Below, in pieces: positions 17,017 through 25,112 of a DNA stretch of 64,000 nt (the stretch's first letter is position 1; each line of letters starts with the position of its first letter). Position numbers and translations under genes: made by a program. The notes beneath the pieces are model-generated. The model made no database searches and was not told where the DNA came from. It saw only the letters and a list, made by a program, of their open reading frames with translations. The DNA is from Hyphomicrobium album (GTDB taxonomy: Bacteria > Pseudomonadota > Alphaproteobacteria > Rhizobiales > Hyphomicrobiaceae). Location: positions 1,116,001-1,180,000 of the forward strand of contig NZ_WMBQ01000002.1 of assembly GCF_009708035.1 (NCBI RefSeq), in the 5' to 3' direction.

Positions 17017-18151
17017 TGTTCGTGGGCTCCCTGTTTGGCGCCTGTGCATACAGCATCTCACCCAATTCGTCCAAGCGCTGGCGGACGCTGCGCAAGGCCG
17101 CTTCGGGGCTGGCTTCCCGGGCGAAGACGGTGGCGATCGGCCGATGGTGTGGGACGCGGCTGCCGGGGGCCGGGCGGTCGGCCGCCCATTCAGGCCATGC
17201 GACCTCGCCGACGCGCAGGGGGGCAGGCTCGGCGTAGAGGATTGCAGCGGCGCGAGCGCCTTCAGTGACGGGCAGGCGCGGCTCACGGTCGGCGCAAGCG
17301 TCGATGTGGGCGCGAAACAGTGAACCGTTTTCGTCATCGAAGACGTCGAGGGTGGCGCTCGGCCGCGGGTTAACCTCCAGCAGGAAAGACGTTTCACCGG
17401 CAAGAATGAAATCGAAAGAGACGAGGCCGACGAGGGCAAGCGCCGCGCAGATCCGTTCGGCCGCCGAGCGCAGCGCGGTATCGATAGCCGGGGTGAGCGA
17501 TACGGGACCGACAGCACCGCCATAGCGATAGGGCCGTGGGCCGCTGCCGATCGTCCACTGGCGGCTGATGCCGACGATCTGCGCCCCGCGGCGCGTGGCC
17601 ACGGCGAGGACGGAGACCGGCTCGCCATCGAGCTTGCGCTGAACGTACCGCTTGGCGCTGCGTTCGGCGTTCGCCGCTGGGACGATGTGCGTGCCACCGC
17701 TGCCTCCCGTGCGCTTCGACAACCACCCGGCTGCGTCGGTGGGCGGAGCGACGCGCGTCTCGGGGTGGGCGATCTGGAGCGTGTCGAGTAGGGCGCCAAG
17801 CGCTGCAGGATCCTTGCAGCGCGCCACGGTCGCGGCGTCATTGCCGATCAGCGCAAAGCGGCGTGAAAGCGCGGCGATGAGCTTGGGGCGATCTTCGAAG
17901 CCGGAGCCGAGAATCAGCCCGAGGGGTGGATGCCCGGCGCCCGCCTCAAGCGCTCCAAGCGCGCCAAAGACCGGCTTGGCGCGCAGGCCGATGCGCACGG
18001 CATCTGCAATGCAGACAAAGTGAGCGGCGTGGTCGCGCGTGTCAGCGTCGGCGAATGCGTCGGCGACCAAAGGCAGGTAGCCCGCGCGCCGGGCGGAGGC
18101 AGCGAGCCCCCGCCCGGACAGCGCAGCGATCAGGACGGTCTCGCCCGTCAA
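16958..18151 (-). CDS. ATP-grasp domain protein of the H4MPT/methylofuran cluster (MfnD-type candidate)
   Basis: 397 residues. N-terminal domain LIAALSGRGLAASARRAGYLPLVADAFADADTRD; grasp domain with KRTGGSGGTHIVPA, RYVQRKLDGEPVSVLAVA and FDFILAGETSFLLEVNPRPSATLDVFD (metal-binding E-N-P). This fold ligates an acid to an amine. In methanogens MfnD, an ATP-grasp enzyme, links glutamate to tyramine for methanofuran, so the protein could do this for methylofuran; the assignment is by context only. The start overlaps the mtdB stop (ATGA). The last 90 residues are outside the conserved core. Confidence 0.75.
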   Translation of the reverse strand: MTGETVLIAALSGRGLAASARRAGYLPLVADAFADADTRDHAAHFVCIADAVRIGLRAKPVFGALGALEAGAGHPPLGLILGSGFEDRPKLIAALSRRFALIGNDAATVARCKDPAALGALLDTLQIAHPETRVAPPTDAAGWLSKRTGGSGGTHIVPAANAERSAKRYVQRKLDGEPVSVLAVATRRGAQIVGISRQWTIGSGPRPYRYGGAVGPVSLTPAIDTALRSAAERICAALALVGLVSFDFILAGETSFLLEVNPRPSATLDVFDDENGSLFRAHIDACADREPRLPVTEGARAAAILYAEPAPLRVGEVAWPEWAADRPAPGSRVPHHRPIATVFAREASPEAALRSVRQRLDELGEMLYAQAPNREPTNNAEVQRSSPERLGTRSQAR

Positions 18152-19047
18152 GCGGTGAGCGTCCGCGCCAACTCGAAGGCCGCGCGGAAATCGTAGTGCA
18201 CCGGCTTGTCGGAGGTCAGCATGCGCTTAAACAGGCCGGACTCGGTCTTGTACTTGATGTCGCCGATGGCGAGCGGGCCGACGCCAAGCGCGTTGCAGCC
18301 AGGCAGCGGCGCGCCATCCATGAACAACTCCATGCCTTCGACGCCCGGCGGCGGAACGGCGTTGACGTCGGCGACGACCAGCAGGTTCTTGGCGAGCGCT
18401 TTGTCTTCGGCGCTGATGACACGCACGCCCGCGGCGGCAGCGGCAAAGATCACCTCGGCATCGGCGATGATGGCTCTCTTCAACTCCTCCGTCTCGCCCG
18501 ACTTGGCGATCAGGTCGACGCCGAAGCGCTGCTTCGACACCTCAGCCGACTTGATGACGCGGTCGACACCGCGGTGGGCAACGAGCGTGACCTGCGCGCC
18601 CTCGAGCGCGGTGATGATCGACGAGGCAAAGCCGACGACGCCGGTGGCGCCGAACACGGCGACGCGAGTGCCCTTCCAGCCGCGATTGAATTTGGTGCGC
18701 AGGACGCGCTCGACGCAGGCGACCATGGCCGCGGCGGTGGTGAACGAGCCAGCCGGATCGGCGAAGGTGGAAAGACCGAACGGCGGCACCAGCGCCTTCT
18801 GCGCCGCTTCCATCATGTCGAGCGCCAGGATTGCATCCTTGCCGCCGATGAACAGGCCCGTCCTGGTGCCGTAGTTGGGCGGACGCGAGAAGATGGCGTC
18901 CTGGGTGAGTGCGGTCACTTCCTCGAGCGTCACGTTGATGTAGGGGACGATGACTTTCCAGCCGGCATCCGCTGCCATGTTCACGTCGAACGGAGACATA
19001 TGTTTCTGCGGCGAGAGCATGTGCAGAATCGGAGTGACGTCGCTCAT
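18148..19047 (-). CDS. mtdB: NAD(P)-dependent methylene-tetrahydromethanopterin dehydrogenase
   Basis: 299 residues: ILHMLSPQKHMSPFDVNMAADAGWKVIVPY, then FIGGKDAILALDMMEAAQKALVPPFGLSTFADPAGSFTTAAAMVACVE, and the Rossmann segment RVAVFGATGVVGFASSIITALEGAQVTLVAHRG. This is the MtdB signature; MtdA has a different N-terminus and is not seen here. It oxidises methylene-H4MPT to methenyl-H4MPT with NAD or NADP. It follows mptG by 28 bp in the minus-strand run mptG-mtdB-ATP-grasp-mch-RimK-CitG. Confidence 0.95.
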   Translation of the reverse strand: MSDVTPILHMLSPQKHMSPFDVNMAADAGWKVIVPYINVTLEEVTALTQDAIFSRPPNYGTRTGLFIGGKDAILALDMMEAAQKALVPPFGLSTFADPAGSFTTAAAMVACVERVLRTKFNRGWKGTRVAVFGATGVVGFASSIITALEGAQVTLVAHRGVDRVIKSAEVSKQRFGVDLIAKSGETEELKRAIIADAEVIFAAAAAGVRVISAEDKALAKNLLVVADVNAVPPPGVEGMELFMDGAPLPGCNALGVGPLAIGDIKYKTESGLFKRMLTSDKPVHYDFRAAFELARTLTA

Positions 19048-19075
19048 GTTTGGTCTTCCTCAGTTCTTTTAAAAT

Positions 19076-20092
19076 TTATGTGCTTGCGATCTTCTCGACG
19101 CTTGCGCCCCTGTTGCGCCCCTCGGCGATCACGATCTCAAGGCCCTCGGCTCTAGCGAGTCCAATCGAAGAATCATAGAGGCGGGCGGCAATTTCCTGAG
19201 AGGGTGCGAACGCGAAGCCGGTCGGGCCCCATGAGCTTTGACCGATGCCGTAGGCACCATTGCGACGCAGTCCCTCGACGACGCGTCCAACTGCCGAGCT
19301 AGCCCACGGGCTGCCGCCTTGTGCAGCTGCGAAATGACCGCCGACAATTCTCTGAATCTCGGTCAACGCATCGCCGAAGGCCTGCATGTCCGCTTCGGCG
19401 AGGCCCGGTACGAGCTGCATGAGAACGAGGCGGCAGAGCTTGGCTGCCAAAACTTCTGGCATGGGCGGAAGCGTCGCAAATGCCTTTGTCTCCGCCTCGC
19501 CATGCACGCCGGCCGTATGGGCGTCGAGCACGAGCAGCGCCCGCCAGGCGGTCGGGAAGTCGACCCGAATGAGAATTGGGGGCGCGCGATCGAGGGCACC
19601 CCGACCGCCGTCAACGATGAAGCCGCCCTGCTCGAACGCCGCCATGCCGATCGCCGAGCGGGCTCCCCGGTCGACGATCTCGCCGAGGCGTGACGGGTTG
19701 TAGTCGATGCCTTCAAGCGCCATCAGGGCCGCTCCGGCCGCAAGCGCCAGCTGCGTACCGGAGCCAAGTCCGGCGTGCGGCGGGATCGCGGACGTGACAT
19801 TCACCTCGTAGGCGCCGTCGAGGGCGTAGGCGTCGACGATGCGGTGCAGCATGGCGACGGCGCGGGCGTGGTCTGGCCCCTCACCCTTGAAGGTGCGGCT
19901 GCGCTTCAGGACGAGCTCCGTGCGGGGCACATCGACGGCGAGACCGATGCTGCCGAACATGCGCCCGAGCCCGCCGTTGAGGTCGAGGAAGCCAAGGTGC
20001 AGGCGCGCCGGTGCCACGGCGCGAACGGAGCCGGGGTGTGCGCGCGCGCGCTGGGCAGGTGCCTCAGTTTGCGTTGCGTCGGCCAGTGGCAT
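19076..20092 (-). CDS. mptG: Beta-ribofuranosylaminobenzene 5'-phosphate synthase
   Basis: 338 residues with a GHMP-kinase-like fold: VRAVAPARLHLGFLDLNGGLGRMFGSIGLAVD and the ATP-loop-like IPPHAGLGSGTQLALAAGAAL. The combination is the beta-RFAP synthase family, which joins p-aminobenzoate-type acid and PRPP with decarboxylation as the first committed step of H4MPT synthesis. First gene of the minus-strand cofactor operon; only 50 bp separate it from the divergent PCD gene, so the two promoters must be close together or overlap. Confidence 0.93.
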   Translation of the reverse strand: MPLADATQTEAPAQRARAHPGSVRAVAPARLHLGFLDLNGGLGRMFGSIGLAVDVPRTELVLKRSRTFKGEGPDHARAVAMLHRIVDAYALDGAYEVNVTSAIPPHAGLGSGTQLALAAGAALMALEGIDYNPSRLGEIVDRGARSAIGMAAFEQGGFIVDGGRGALDRAPPILIRVDFPTAWRALLVLDAHTAGVHGEAETKAFATLPPMPEVLAAKLCRLVLMQLVPGLAEADMQAFGDALTEIQRIVGGHFAAAQGGSPWASSAVGRVVEGLRRNGAYGIGQSSWGPTGFAFAPSQEIAARLYDSSIGLARAEGLEIVIAEGRNRGASVEKIAST

Positions 20093-20142
20093 TACGGTCC
20101 AACCTGCTGGTGCGAAACGTCCCCACTTGAGGAGAGGACAAT

Positions 20143-20520
20143 ATGGCGGCTGAGCGCGAAAAGCCCATGCCTGATGCCGAAGTCAACGCGTGGCTGCAAA
20201 AAAACCTGCCAAAGTGGCGCCTGGAGGACGGCTGGATCCGGCGGACATACAAGACGAGCGGCTGGAAGGGTACCCTTATGGTCATCAATACGGTCGGCCA
20301 CCTGGCCGAGGTGGCCTGGCATCACCCCGATATCACGGCATCCTACGCCTGGGTCGAGGTGCGCCTTATGACGCATACCGCCAAGGGCATCACGGACAAG
20401 GATCTCGAGCTGGCCAAGAAGATCGAAGACGTCGTTCATTGGCAGCCGGGCAAGGAGGAGGGAGCTCTCGAGGGCACCCCCCACGGTGACCAGCGGTTCG
20501 CATATATCAAATACGACTGA
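20143..20520 (+). CDS. Pterin-4a-carbinolamine dehydratase-like protein
   Basis: 125 residues of the PCD/DCoH family: the active-site stretch INTVGHLAEVAWHHPDITASYAWVEVRLMTH contains the conserved paired histidines (HHPD) and the later H of the TH motif. The enzyme dehydrates 4a-hydroxy-tetrahydropterins. Without an aromatic amino acid hydroxylase nearby, and with folK next, it more likely helps pterin synthesis or repair in the H4MPT pathway. GAGGAGAGGA stands before the start. The C-terminal 30 residues (PGKEEGALEGTPHGDQRFAYIKYD) extend beyond the usual core. Confidence 0.85.
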   Translation: MAAEREKPMPDAEVNAWLQKNLPKWRLEDGWIRRTYKTSGWKGTLMVINTVGHLAEVAWHHPDITASYAWVEVRLMTHTAKGITDKDLELAKKIEDVVHWQPGKEEGALEGTPHGDQRFAYIKYD

Positions 20521-20612
20521 TCGGGGGGCATGGCGGCGGGTGGCGTGCTTGCCACCTTGCCGGCGACGCGATAACGAGCGCGCTGCTTTGCAAGCCGTTT
20601 CAGCGAGCCGCG

Positions 20613-21122
20613 ATGCCCGAGACCCGTTCCTCTGCCGCCGATGAGATGTCCAACTGCATCATCGCGCTTGGCTCCAATCTGGGCGACAAGGCAGCCAACA
20701 TCGACAAGGCGATCGCGCTTCTTACCGAGCCGGGCGACGTGAAGCTCGTCGACAGGTCGCGCAACTACGCAACCGAGCCGTGGGGCAAGACCGACCAGGA
20801 CTGGTTCATCAACGCCGCCATCGCCGTGACGACCAAGCTGGCGCCGAAGGATCTGCTCGCCCGCTGCAAGGACATCGAGCGGCGCATGGGACGCGTGCCA
20901 ACCGAGAAATGGGGCCCGCGCATCATCGATCTCGATCTTCTGGTTTATGGCAACGTGGCGATGGATGATCCGGTGTTGGTGCTGCCGCACCCTCACATCG
21001 GCGCCCGCGCCTTCGTGCTGGCGCCGCTGATGGACATCGCACCCGATCGCGTGATCGCCGGCCGGCGCGTGCGCGACATGCATGCCGCGATCGATGCGAC
21101 GGGCGTTCGCGCGGTTGATTAA
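20613..21122 (+). CDS. folK: 2-amino-4-hydroxy-6-hydroxymethyldihydropteridine diphosphokinase
   Basis: 169 residues with HPPK motifs: CIIALGSNLGDKAANIDKAI, SRNYATEPWGKTDQDWFINAAIAV, RRMGRVPTEKWGPRIIDLDLLVYG (the DLDLL metal site) and LVLPHPHIGARAFVLAPL. It pyrophosphorylates 6-hydroxymethyl-dihydropterin, feeding folate and H4MPT. ATG codons at 20613 and 20646 are both possible; homology begins just after the second. It ends 9 bp before a strong terminator. Confidence 0.93.
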   Translation: MPETRSSAADEMSNCIIALGSNLGDKAANIDKAIALLTEPGDVKLVDRSRNYATEPWGKTDQDWFINAAIAVTTKLAPKDLLARCKDIERRMGRVPTEKWGPRIIDLDLLVYGNVAMDDPVLVLPHPHIGARAFVLAPLMDIAPDRVIAGRRVRDMHAAIDATGVRAVD

Positions 21123-21131
21123 TCCCAAAAC

Positions 21132-21166
21132 AAAAACGCCGCCGACATCATGTCGGCGGCGTTTTT
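21132..21166. terminator. Bidirectional intrinsic terminator between folK and the cytochrome c gene
   Basis: A 16 bp perfect stem (arms 21132-21147 and 21151-21166, core CGCCGCCGACA) closes a 3-base loop and begins with AAAAA and ends with TTTTT. It can therefore stop transcripts from both converging genes, folK from the left and the cytochrome from the right. Confidence 0.93.
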
Positions 21167-21187
21167 TGCAACTCGCTAAACGGAAGC

Positions 21188-21571
21188 CTACTTATTCGTG
21201 CCGTCGGCGTTGAACGATTCGATATAGGCGATGATGTCATCGCGCTCGACCTCGTCTTTCACGCCCGGGAAGAGCATCTTGGTGCCGGGGACCAGCGCCT
21301 TCGGGTTCTCGAGCCACTTGTGCAAGTTGGCGTCGTCCCACTTGAGGCCCGACTTCTTCAGGGCGTCGGAGTATGCGAACCCTTCAACCGAGGCGGCGGC
21401 GCGGTCGAGAATGCCATTCAGCTCCGGACCGACCTTGTTCTTCGCGCCGGGGCCAACGGCGTGGCACGGCGCGCACTTGGTAAAGAGCTTCTTGCCGTTC
21501 GCGGCGTCCTGCGCCGACGCAACTGCCGGCAGCGCGAGTACTAACCCCGCTGCGACTACCCACTTGAGCAT
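21188..21571 (-). CDS. Periplasmic class I cytochrome c (c2-like)
   Basis: 127 residues: signal peptide (about 1-20, ending VASA), heme-binding CAPCH in LFTKCAPCHAVGPGAKNKVGPEL, and the distal methionine in GTKMLFPGVKDEVERDDIIAYI. Length and motifs fit the mitochondrial/c2 type of single-heme electron carriers. It probably accepts electrons from periplasmic dehydrogenases and passes them to an oxidase; its place beside the pqq genes suggests PQQ-linked oxidation, but no dehydrogenase gene adjoins it. GGGAGAGAAA precedes the start. Confidence 0.92.
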   Translation of the reverse strand: MLKWVVAAGLVLALPAVASAQDAANGKKLFTKCAPCHAVGPGAKNKVGPELNGILDRAAASVEGFAYSDALKKSGLKWDDANLHKWLENPKALVPGTKMLFPGVKDEVERDDIIAYIESFNADGTNK

Positions 21572-21742
21572 CCCGTTTCTCTCCCTGTTTACGACGATGA
21601 CGCGTCGTTGATGGCGCGCGTATCATCGGATGGCGATCGTGAATGTGCCAAGTCTTTTCTGAACTTGGACTGAACACGATGCCGCACCCCCGGTTCCCCG
21701 AGGGCAGGAGTCAGGATTTTCGCTCGTGCAACAATCGCCCTG

Positions 21743-22999
21743 CTAAACGTCGCTTGTGACCGGCGTTTTCTCGACGGCCGGTTTCGGGTTTGCACCGCCC
21801 GGACGGCGATACACAAACGCGGGCGATGACTGATGTGACTCGACATCTGCCACCTTTGCCCACTCGTCGTGGAGGGGTGACAGCGAGCACGCCGGGTCGG
21901 TATTCGCCGCGTCGCCGGTGAGCGCGAATGCCTGGCATCGGCAGCCGCCGAAGTCGATCTCGCGTCTCGGACAGGTGCTGCAGGGCTCCTTCATCCAGCT
22001 CGTGCCACGATATTTCTGGAAGGCGGAGCCGTTGAGCCAGATGTCGGCCAGCGGCCGATCGCACACATTGTCGAACTCGAGGTGCGTGATCGATTCCGCT
22101 GCGTGGCAGGGCAGCACGCGGCCGGACGGCGTGACGTTGATGATGCCGCGGCCCCAGCCGCCCATGCAGGGCTTGGGGAACTTGGCGTAATAGTCGGGCA
22201 CGACCGAGTCGATGACGATGATGCCCTTCAAGCGCTCGCGCTCGCGCTCGACGATGCGGGCCGCGTCCATGAACGCTTCGCGCGTCGGCATCAGCGAGCC
22301 GCGGTTCTTCAGCGCCCAGGCGTAGTACTGCACATGGGCGATCTCCACACGTCCCGCGCCCAGCTCGACGGCGTAGTTGATGATCGCCTCGACGTTGTGA
22401 ACGTTGTGGCGGTGGATCGGCGCGTTGATGGTGAGCGGCATCCCAAGCTCGCGCACCCAGCCGGCGACTTCCTTCTTCTTGGCGCTGCCGCCCTTGTAGC
22501 CGGCGATGCGGTCGGCGTTCTCGGCCGCCGTGTCGACATCCTGAATGGAGATTTGAACGTGGTCGAGGCCGGCCTCTTTCAGTTTCTCGAGGCGGTCGCG
22601 CTTCAGGAGCACGGCGGCGGTGATGAGGTTGGTGTAGAGGCCGGACTCGGCCGCCGTCTTGACGATCTCTTCCAGGTCGCGACGTGCGGTCGGCTCGCCG
22701 CCCGATAGGTGAACCTGGAGAATGCCGAGCTGCGCCGCCTGGCGCATGACCTTCTGCCACTGCTCGGTGGTCAACTCGACGTTGACCTTCTCGAGCTCGA
22801 GCGGGTTCGAGCAGTAGGGGCACTGCAGCGGGCAGCGATGCGTCAGCTCGGCGAGGAGGCCGATCGGCGCACGGACGTTGCACGAAGGATCGGGCGTCGT
22901 CGACGAGGACGAGGCTGCGTCGCAGCGCATCTCGCCGGCGTCCATCGTCACCGTACCTTCCGTGACGTGCTTGACTTGGGTAGGGGCAGATTCGTTCAT
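21743..22999 (-). CDS. pqqE: PQQ biosynthesis radical SAM enzyme PqqE
   Basis: 418 residues. The radical SAM cluster motif CPLQCPYC falls at residues 56-63; LSGGEPTARRDLEEIV follows, and the C-terminal SPASM-type cysteines appear in CSTCPRREIDFGGCRCQAF. It forms the Glu-Tyr C-C crosslink in PqqA. The protein is longer than most PqqE: about 45 residues precede the core, with Ser/Thr-rich low-complexity, and about 45 Pro/Ser-rich residues follow the last cysteine. The start at 22999 overlaps the pqqD stop by 4 bp, but starts at 22945 or 22930 would remove much of the N-terminal extension. Confidence 0.95.
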   Translation of the reverse strand: MNESAPTQVKHVTEGTVTMDAGEMRCDAASSSSTTPDPSCNVRAPIGLLAELTHRCPLQCPYCSNPLELEKVNVELTTEQWQKVMRQAAQLGILQVHLSGGEPTARRDLEEIVKTAAESGLYTNLITAAVLLKRDRLEKLKEAGLDHVQISIQDVDTAAENADRIAGYKGGSAKKKEVAGWVRELGMPLTINAPIHRHNVHNVEAIINYAVELGAGRVEIAHVQYYAWALKNRGSLMPTREAFMDAARIVERERERLKGIIVIDSVVPDYYAKFPKPCMGGWGRGIINVTPSGRVLPCHAAESITHLEFDNVCDRPLADIWLNGSAFQKYRGTSWMKEPCSTCPRREIDFGGCRCQAFALTGDAANTDPACSLSPLHDEWAKVADVESHQSSPAFVYRRPGGANPKPAVEKTPVTSDV

Positions 23000-23298
23000 G
23001 CCTTCACTACTCCCTTGTCCGCGAGGTCCTGCAGCATCGCGATGATGTCGGCCTCGATATCCTCCGCAGGCGCATTGTAGTCTTTAGATAGCTGTGCGGT
23101 GATGTCGCCAACAGTGCGGACGCCATCACAAAGTTTCAAAACCTCGACAGCAATTTCGTCGGGGTCGAACAGCCGCTCGGGTGCCAGGATGATCCAGCGG
23201 CCGCGACCGGCGTCGTGGCGCATCTTGATATGGGGTGGCATCACCGGCTTGCTGGCGACCGTGATGATCGCGCGCTGGCGTGGTGCGGTTTCACCCAT
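22996..23298 (-). CDS. pqqD: PQQ biosynthesis peptide chaperone PqqD
   Basis: 100 residues: PPHIKMRHDAGRGRWIILAPERLFDPDEIAVEVLKLCDGVRTVGDI then a helical end. It matches PqqD, the winged-helix-type chaperone that presents PqqA to PqqE. The start at 23298 lies 2 bp after the pqqC stop; a longer in-frame reading back to 23391 lies inside pqqC and is not used. Its stop overlaps the pqqE start, as expected for partners. Confidence 0.93.
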   Translation of the reverse strand: MGETAPRQRAIITVASKPVMPPHIKMRHDAGRGRWIILAPERLFDPDEIAVEVLKLCDGVRTVGDITAQLSKDYNAPAEDIEADIIAMLQDLADKGVVKA

Positions 23299-23300
23299 TC

Positions 23301-24077
23301 TCAGGCCTCCGCACGGAATGCGCCGGGCGGAACGTGCCCTTCGACATAGGCATTGTGTAGCGCATCGAGCTGCACCCACAGCACGTTGCACTTGAAGCGC
23401 ACGGCGTCGACGCAGGCCTCCTGCTCCTCGCGCGTCTTGGCGTTCTTCAAGACGTAGTCGAGCGCGAAGTCGGCATCGCGCGGCGCCTGCGTGAGGCGGC
23501 GCTTGAAGTAGGCCATCACCTTGTCGTCGATGAAGTCGGGATAGTTCTCCAGCATGCCGGAGATGCGCTCCTTGTGGATCTTGGGAGCGAATAGCTCGGT
23601 GAGCGAGGAGGCGATGGCGACGGTGATCGGCTGCTCGCGGACGAAGGTGACGTAGGATTCCACGGCGAACTTGGTGGCTGGCAGCGCCCCCTTCATGGAG
23701 ACGACGTAGTCGCGGTCGAGGCCGAGGCCGTCGGTCAGCACCAGCCAGCGCTCGATGCCGCCTACCTCCTCGCCGTATCCATCATGGTCGAGAAGACGGT
23801 GCACCCACTCGCGGCGCAGCTCGCGGTCATAGAGGCGGCTGATGAGCGCGGCGTCCTTGCGCGGCACTGCCGATTGGTAGCAGTAGCGGTTGAGTGCCCA
23901 GGCCTGCACCTGCGGCTTCTTCAATTTGCCGCCGTGCAGCATGTGATGGAACGGGTGCTTGTCGTGATAGCGCTCGGCACCGACGGCGCGGATAGCCGCC
24001 TCGAATTCGGCGACCGGCATGAACTCCTGCGCCTTCCGCTCGATGCTCTTGCGTTCCAGGCTGACCGCTTCACTCAT
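23301..24077 (-). CDS. pqqC: Pyrroloquinoline-quinone synthase PqqC
   Basis: 258 residues, all-helical: RYHDKHPFHHMLHGGKLKKPQVQAWALNRYCYQSAVPRKDAALISR, GGIERWLVLTDGLGLDR and ASSLTELFAPKIHKERI. The His-rich segments are those that line the active site of this cofactorless oxidase, which closes the ring in the last step of PQQ synthesis. GGAGGTG lies 5 bp before the start at 24077, which overlaps the pqqB stop by 4 bp. Confidence 0.96.
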   Translation of the reverse strand: MSEAVSLERKSIERKAQEFMPVAEFEAAIRAVGAERYHDKHPFHHMLHGGKLKKPQVQAWALNRYCYQSAVPRKDAALISRLYDRELRREWVHRLLDHDGYGEEVGGIERWLVLTDGLGLDRDYVVSMKGALPATKFAVESYVTFVREQPITVAIASSLTELFAPKIHKERISGMLENYPDFIDDKVMAYFKRRLTQAPRDADFALDYVLKNAKTREEQEACVDAVRFKCNVLWVQLDALHNAYVEGHVPPGAFRAEA

Positions 24078-25003
24078 AGGCGCACCTCCATCCCATCGTA
24101 CCCGACTTCCCATCCCGCGCCATCTATGGCTTTGCGGGCGGGCGAGTTCTCGTCCAGCGCCGGGTTCGAGTTGTTTATATGAACGTATATGAGCCTTCCG
24201 ACGCCAAGTTTCGAGAAGGCGGTGATCGATCCGGCGTCCCCCGACATGCTGATATGGCCCATTCGGGCTCCTGTTTTGTTAAGCAGGCCCTGCTCGATCA
24301 TCTCGTCGTCGGTAAACAGGGTGCCGTCGAAGAACACCACAGGTGCGCCCTTCAGCCGGGCGGCGAGCTCCTCATCTACGGCCGCGCAGCCGGGGATGTA
24401 AAAGAAGGACTTCTTTTCGGCGGGATCAGAGATTTTGAGGCCGATCGTGTCGCCCTCGCGGCCGCCGTAGTCCCCCGATGACTTGTCCTCCAAGTAAAGG
24501 GCGACCTTGCCGGGGACGGCGAACGCCTCGACCGTCAACCCCAGGTCGACCCCGCCGCCGGCCAGCTTGAAGGGCTGGTCGAGGGTGATTTCGTTGCGCG
24601 GGACCAGCGGGTCGGCAAGAACCTGGAACACCGAGTTGGCGGCGAGGACGTCGAGAATGCGCTTGGAGGCATAGATCGCGAACGGCTGCGCCTCGCGCAG
24701 ATTGATCAGACCGATGATGTGGTCGACGTCGCCGTTGGTGAGCACCGCCGCCTTGACCGGGCTGTGGCGCAGGCCAGCCTTGAGGTGGGGCTGCAGCTCG
24801 CGGTTGTCGTTGATCTGCTGACGCAGATCAGGCGAGGCGTTGAGCAGGGCCCAATCGATCCCATCGCGGCTGACCGCCAGCGATGATTGGGTGCGCGCTC
24901 GAAAGCCGGGTGTCCCGGCGCGTGCGGCGGCGCAGTTGCGGCAGTTGCAGTTCCACTGGGGGAATCCGCCTCCCGCAGCGGACCCCAGGACTTTGATGTG
25001 CAT
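24074..25003 (-). CDS. pqqB: PQQ biosynthesis metallo-hydroxylase PqqB
   Basis: 309 residues of metallo-beta-lactamase fold: KVLGSAAGGGFPQWNCNCRNC at the N-terminus with Cys-rich zinc site, TNGDVDHIIGLINLRE (a DxDH-type metal motif), and HISMSGDAGSI toward the end. Recent work on this family describes hydroxylation of the crosslinked Glu-Tyr intermediate. It follows pqqA after an intergenic hairpin, then overlaps pqqC by 4 bp. Confidence 0.95.
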   Translation of the reverse strand: MHIKVLGSAAGGGFPQWNCNCRNCAAARAGTPGFRARTQSSLAVSRDGIDWALLNASPDLRQQINDNRELQPHLKAGLRHSPVKAAVLTNGDVDHIIGLINLREAQPFAIYASKRILDVLAANSVFQVLADPLVPRNEITLDQPFKLAGGGVDLGLTVEAFAVPGKVALYLEDKSSGDYGGREGDTIGLKISDPAEKKSFFYIPGCAAVDEELAARLKGAPVVFFDGTLFTDDEMIEQGLLNKTGARMGHISMSGDAGSITAFSKLGVGRLIYVHINNSNPALDENSPARKAIDGAGWEVGYDGMEVRL

Positions 25004-25037
25004 GGACGCCGTATGGCTACGGGCGCGCCGACGCCCG

Positions 25038-25073
25038 ATAAAACAACGGCGGCCGAATGTTCGACCGCCGTTG
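25038..25073 (-). terminator. Hairpin with U-run between pqqA and pqqB
   Basis: On the minus strand a 14 bp stem (arms 25060-25073 and 25044-25057, one G-U pair) is followed by TTTTAT. It starts 40 bp after the pqqA stop and ends 35 bp before the pqqB start. Such a partial terminator or RNA-processing hairpin would give more pqqA transcript than pqqBCDE transcript, in keeping with PqqA being used up as substrate. Confidence 0.8.
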
Positions 25074-25112
25074 TCGGAAACTCACAGAGTTCAGTGAGTG
25101 GATCGACAGTCG

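Noticed and set aside
17017-17841. N-terminal extension of mch (frame open to 17841)
   Set aside because: The extra 275 codons lie inside the ATP-grasp gene in another frame; Mch homology and a ribosome site begin at 17016.
20539-20556. GGTGGC/GCCACC hairpin after the PCD gene as a terminator
   Set aside because: No run of T follows and folK continues in the same direction a short way on.
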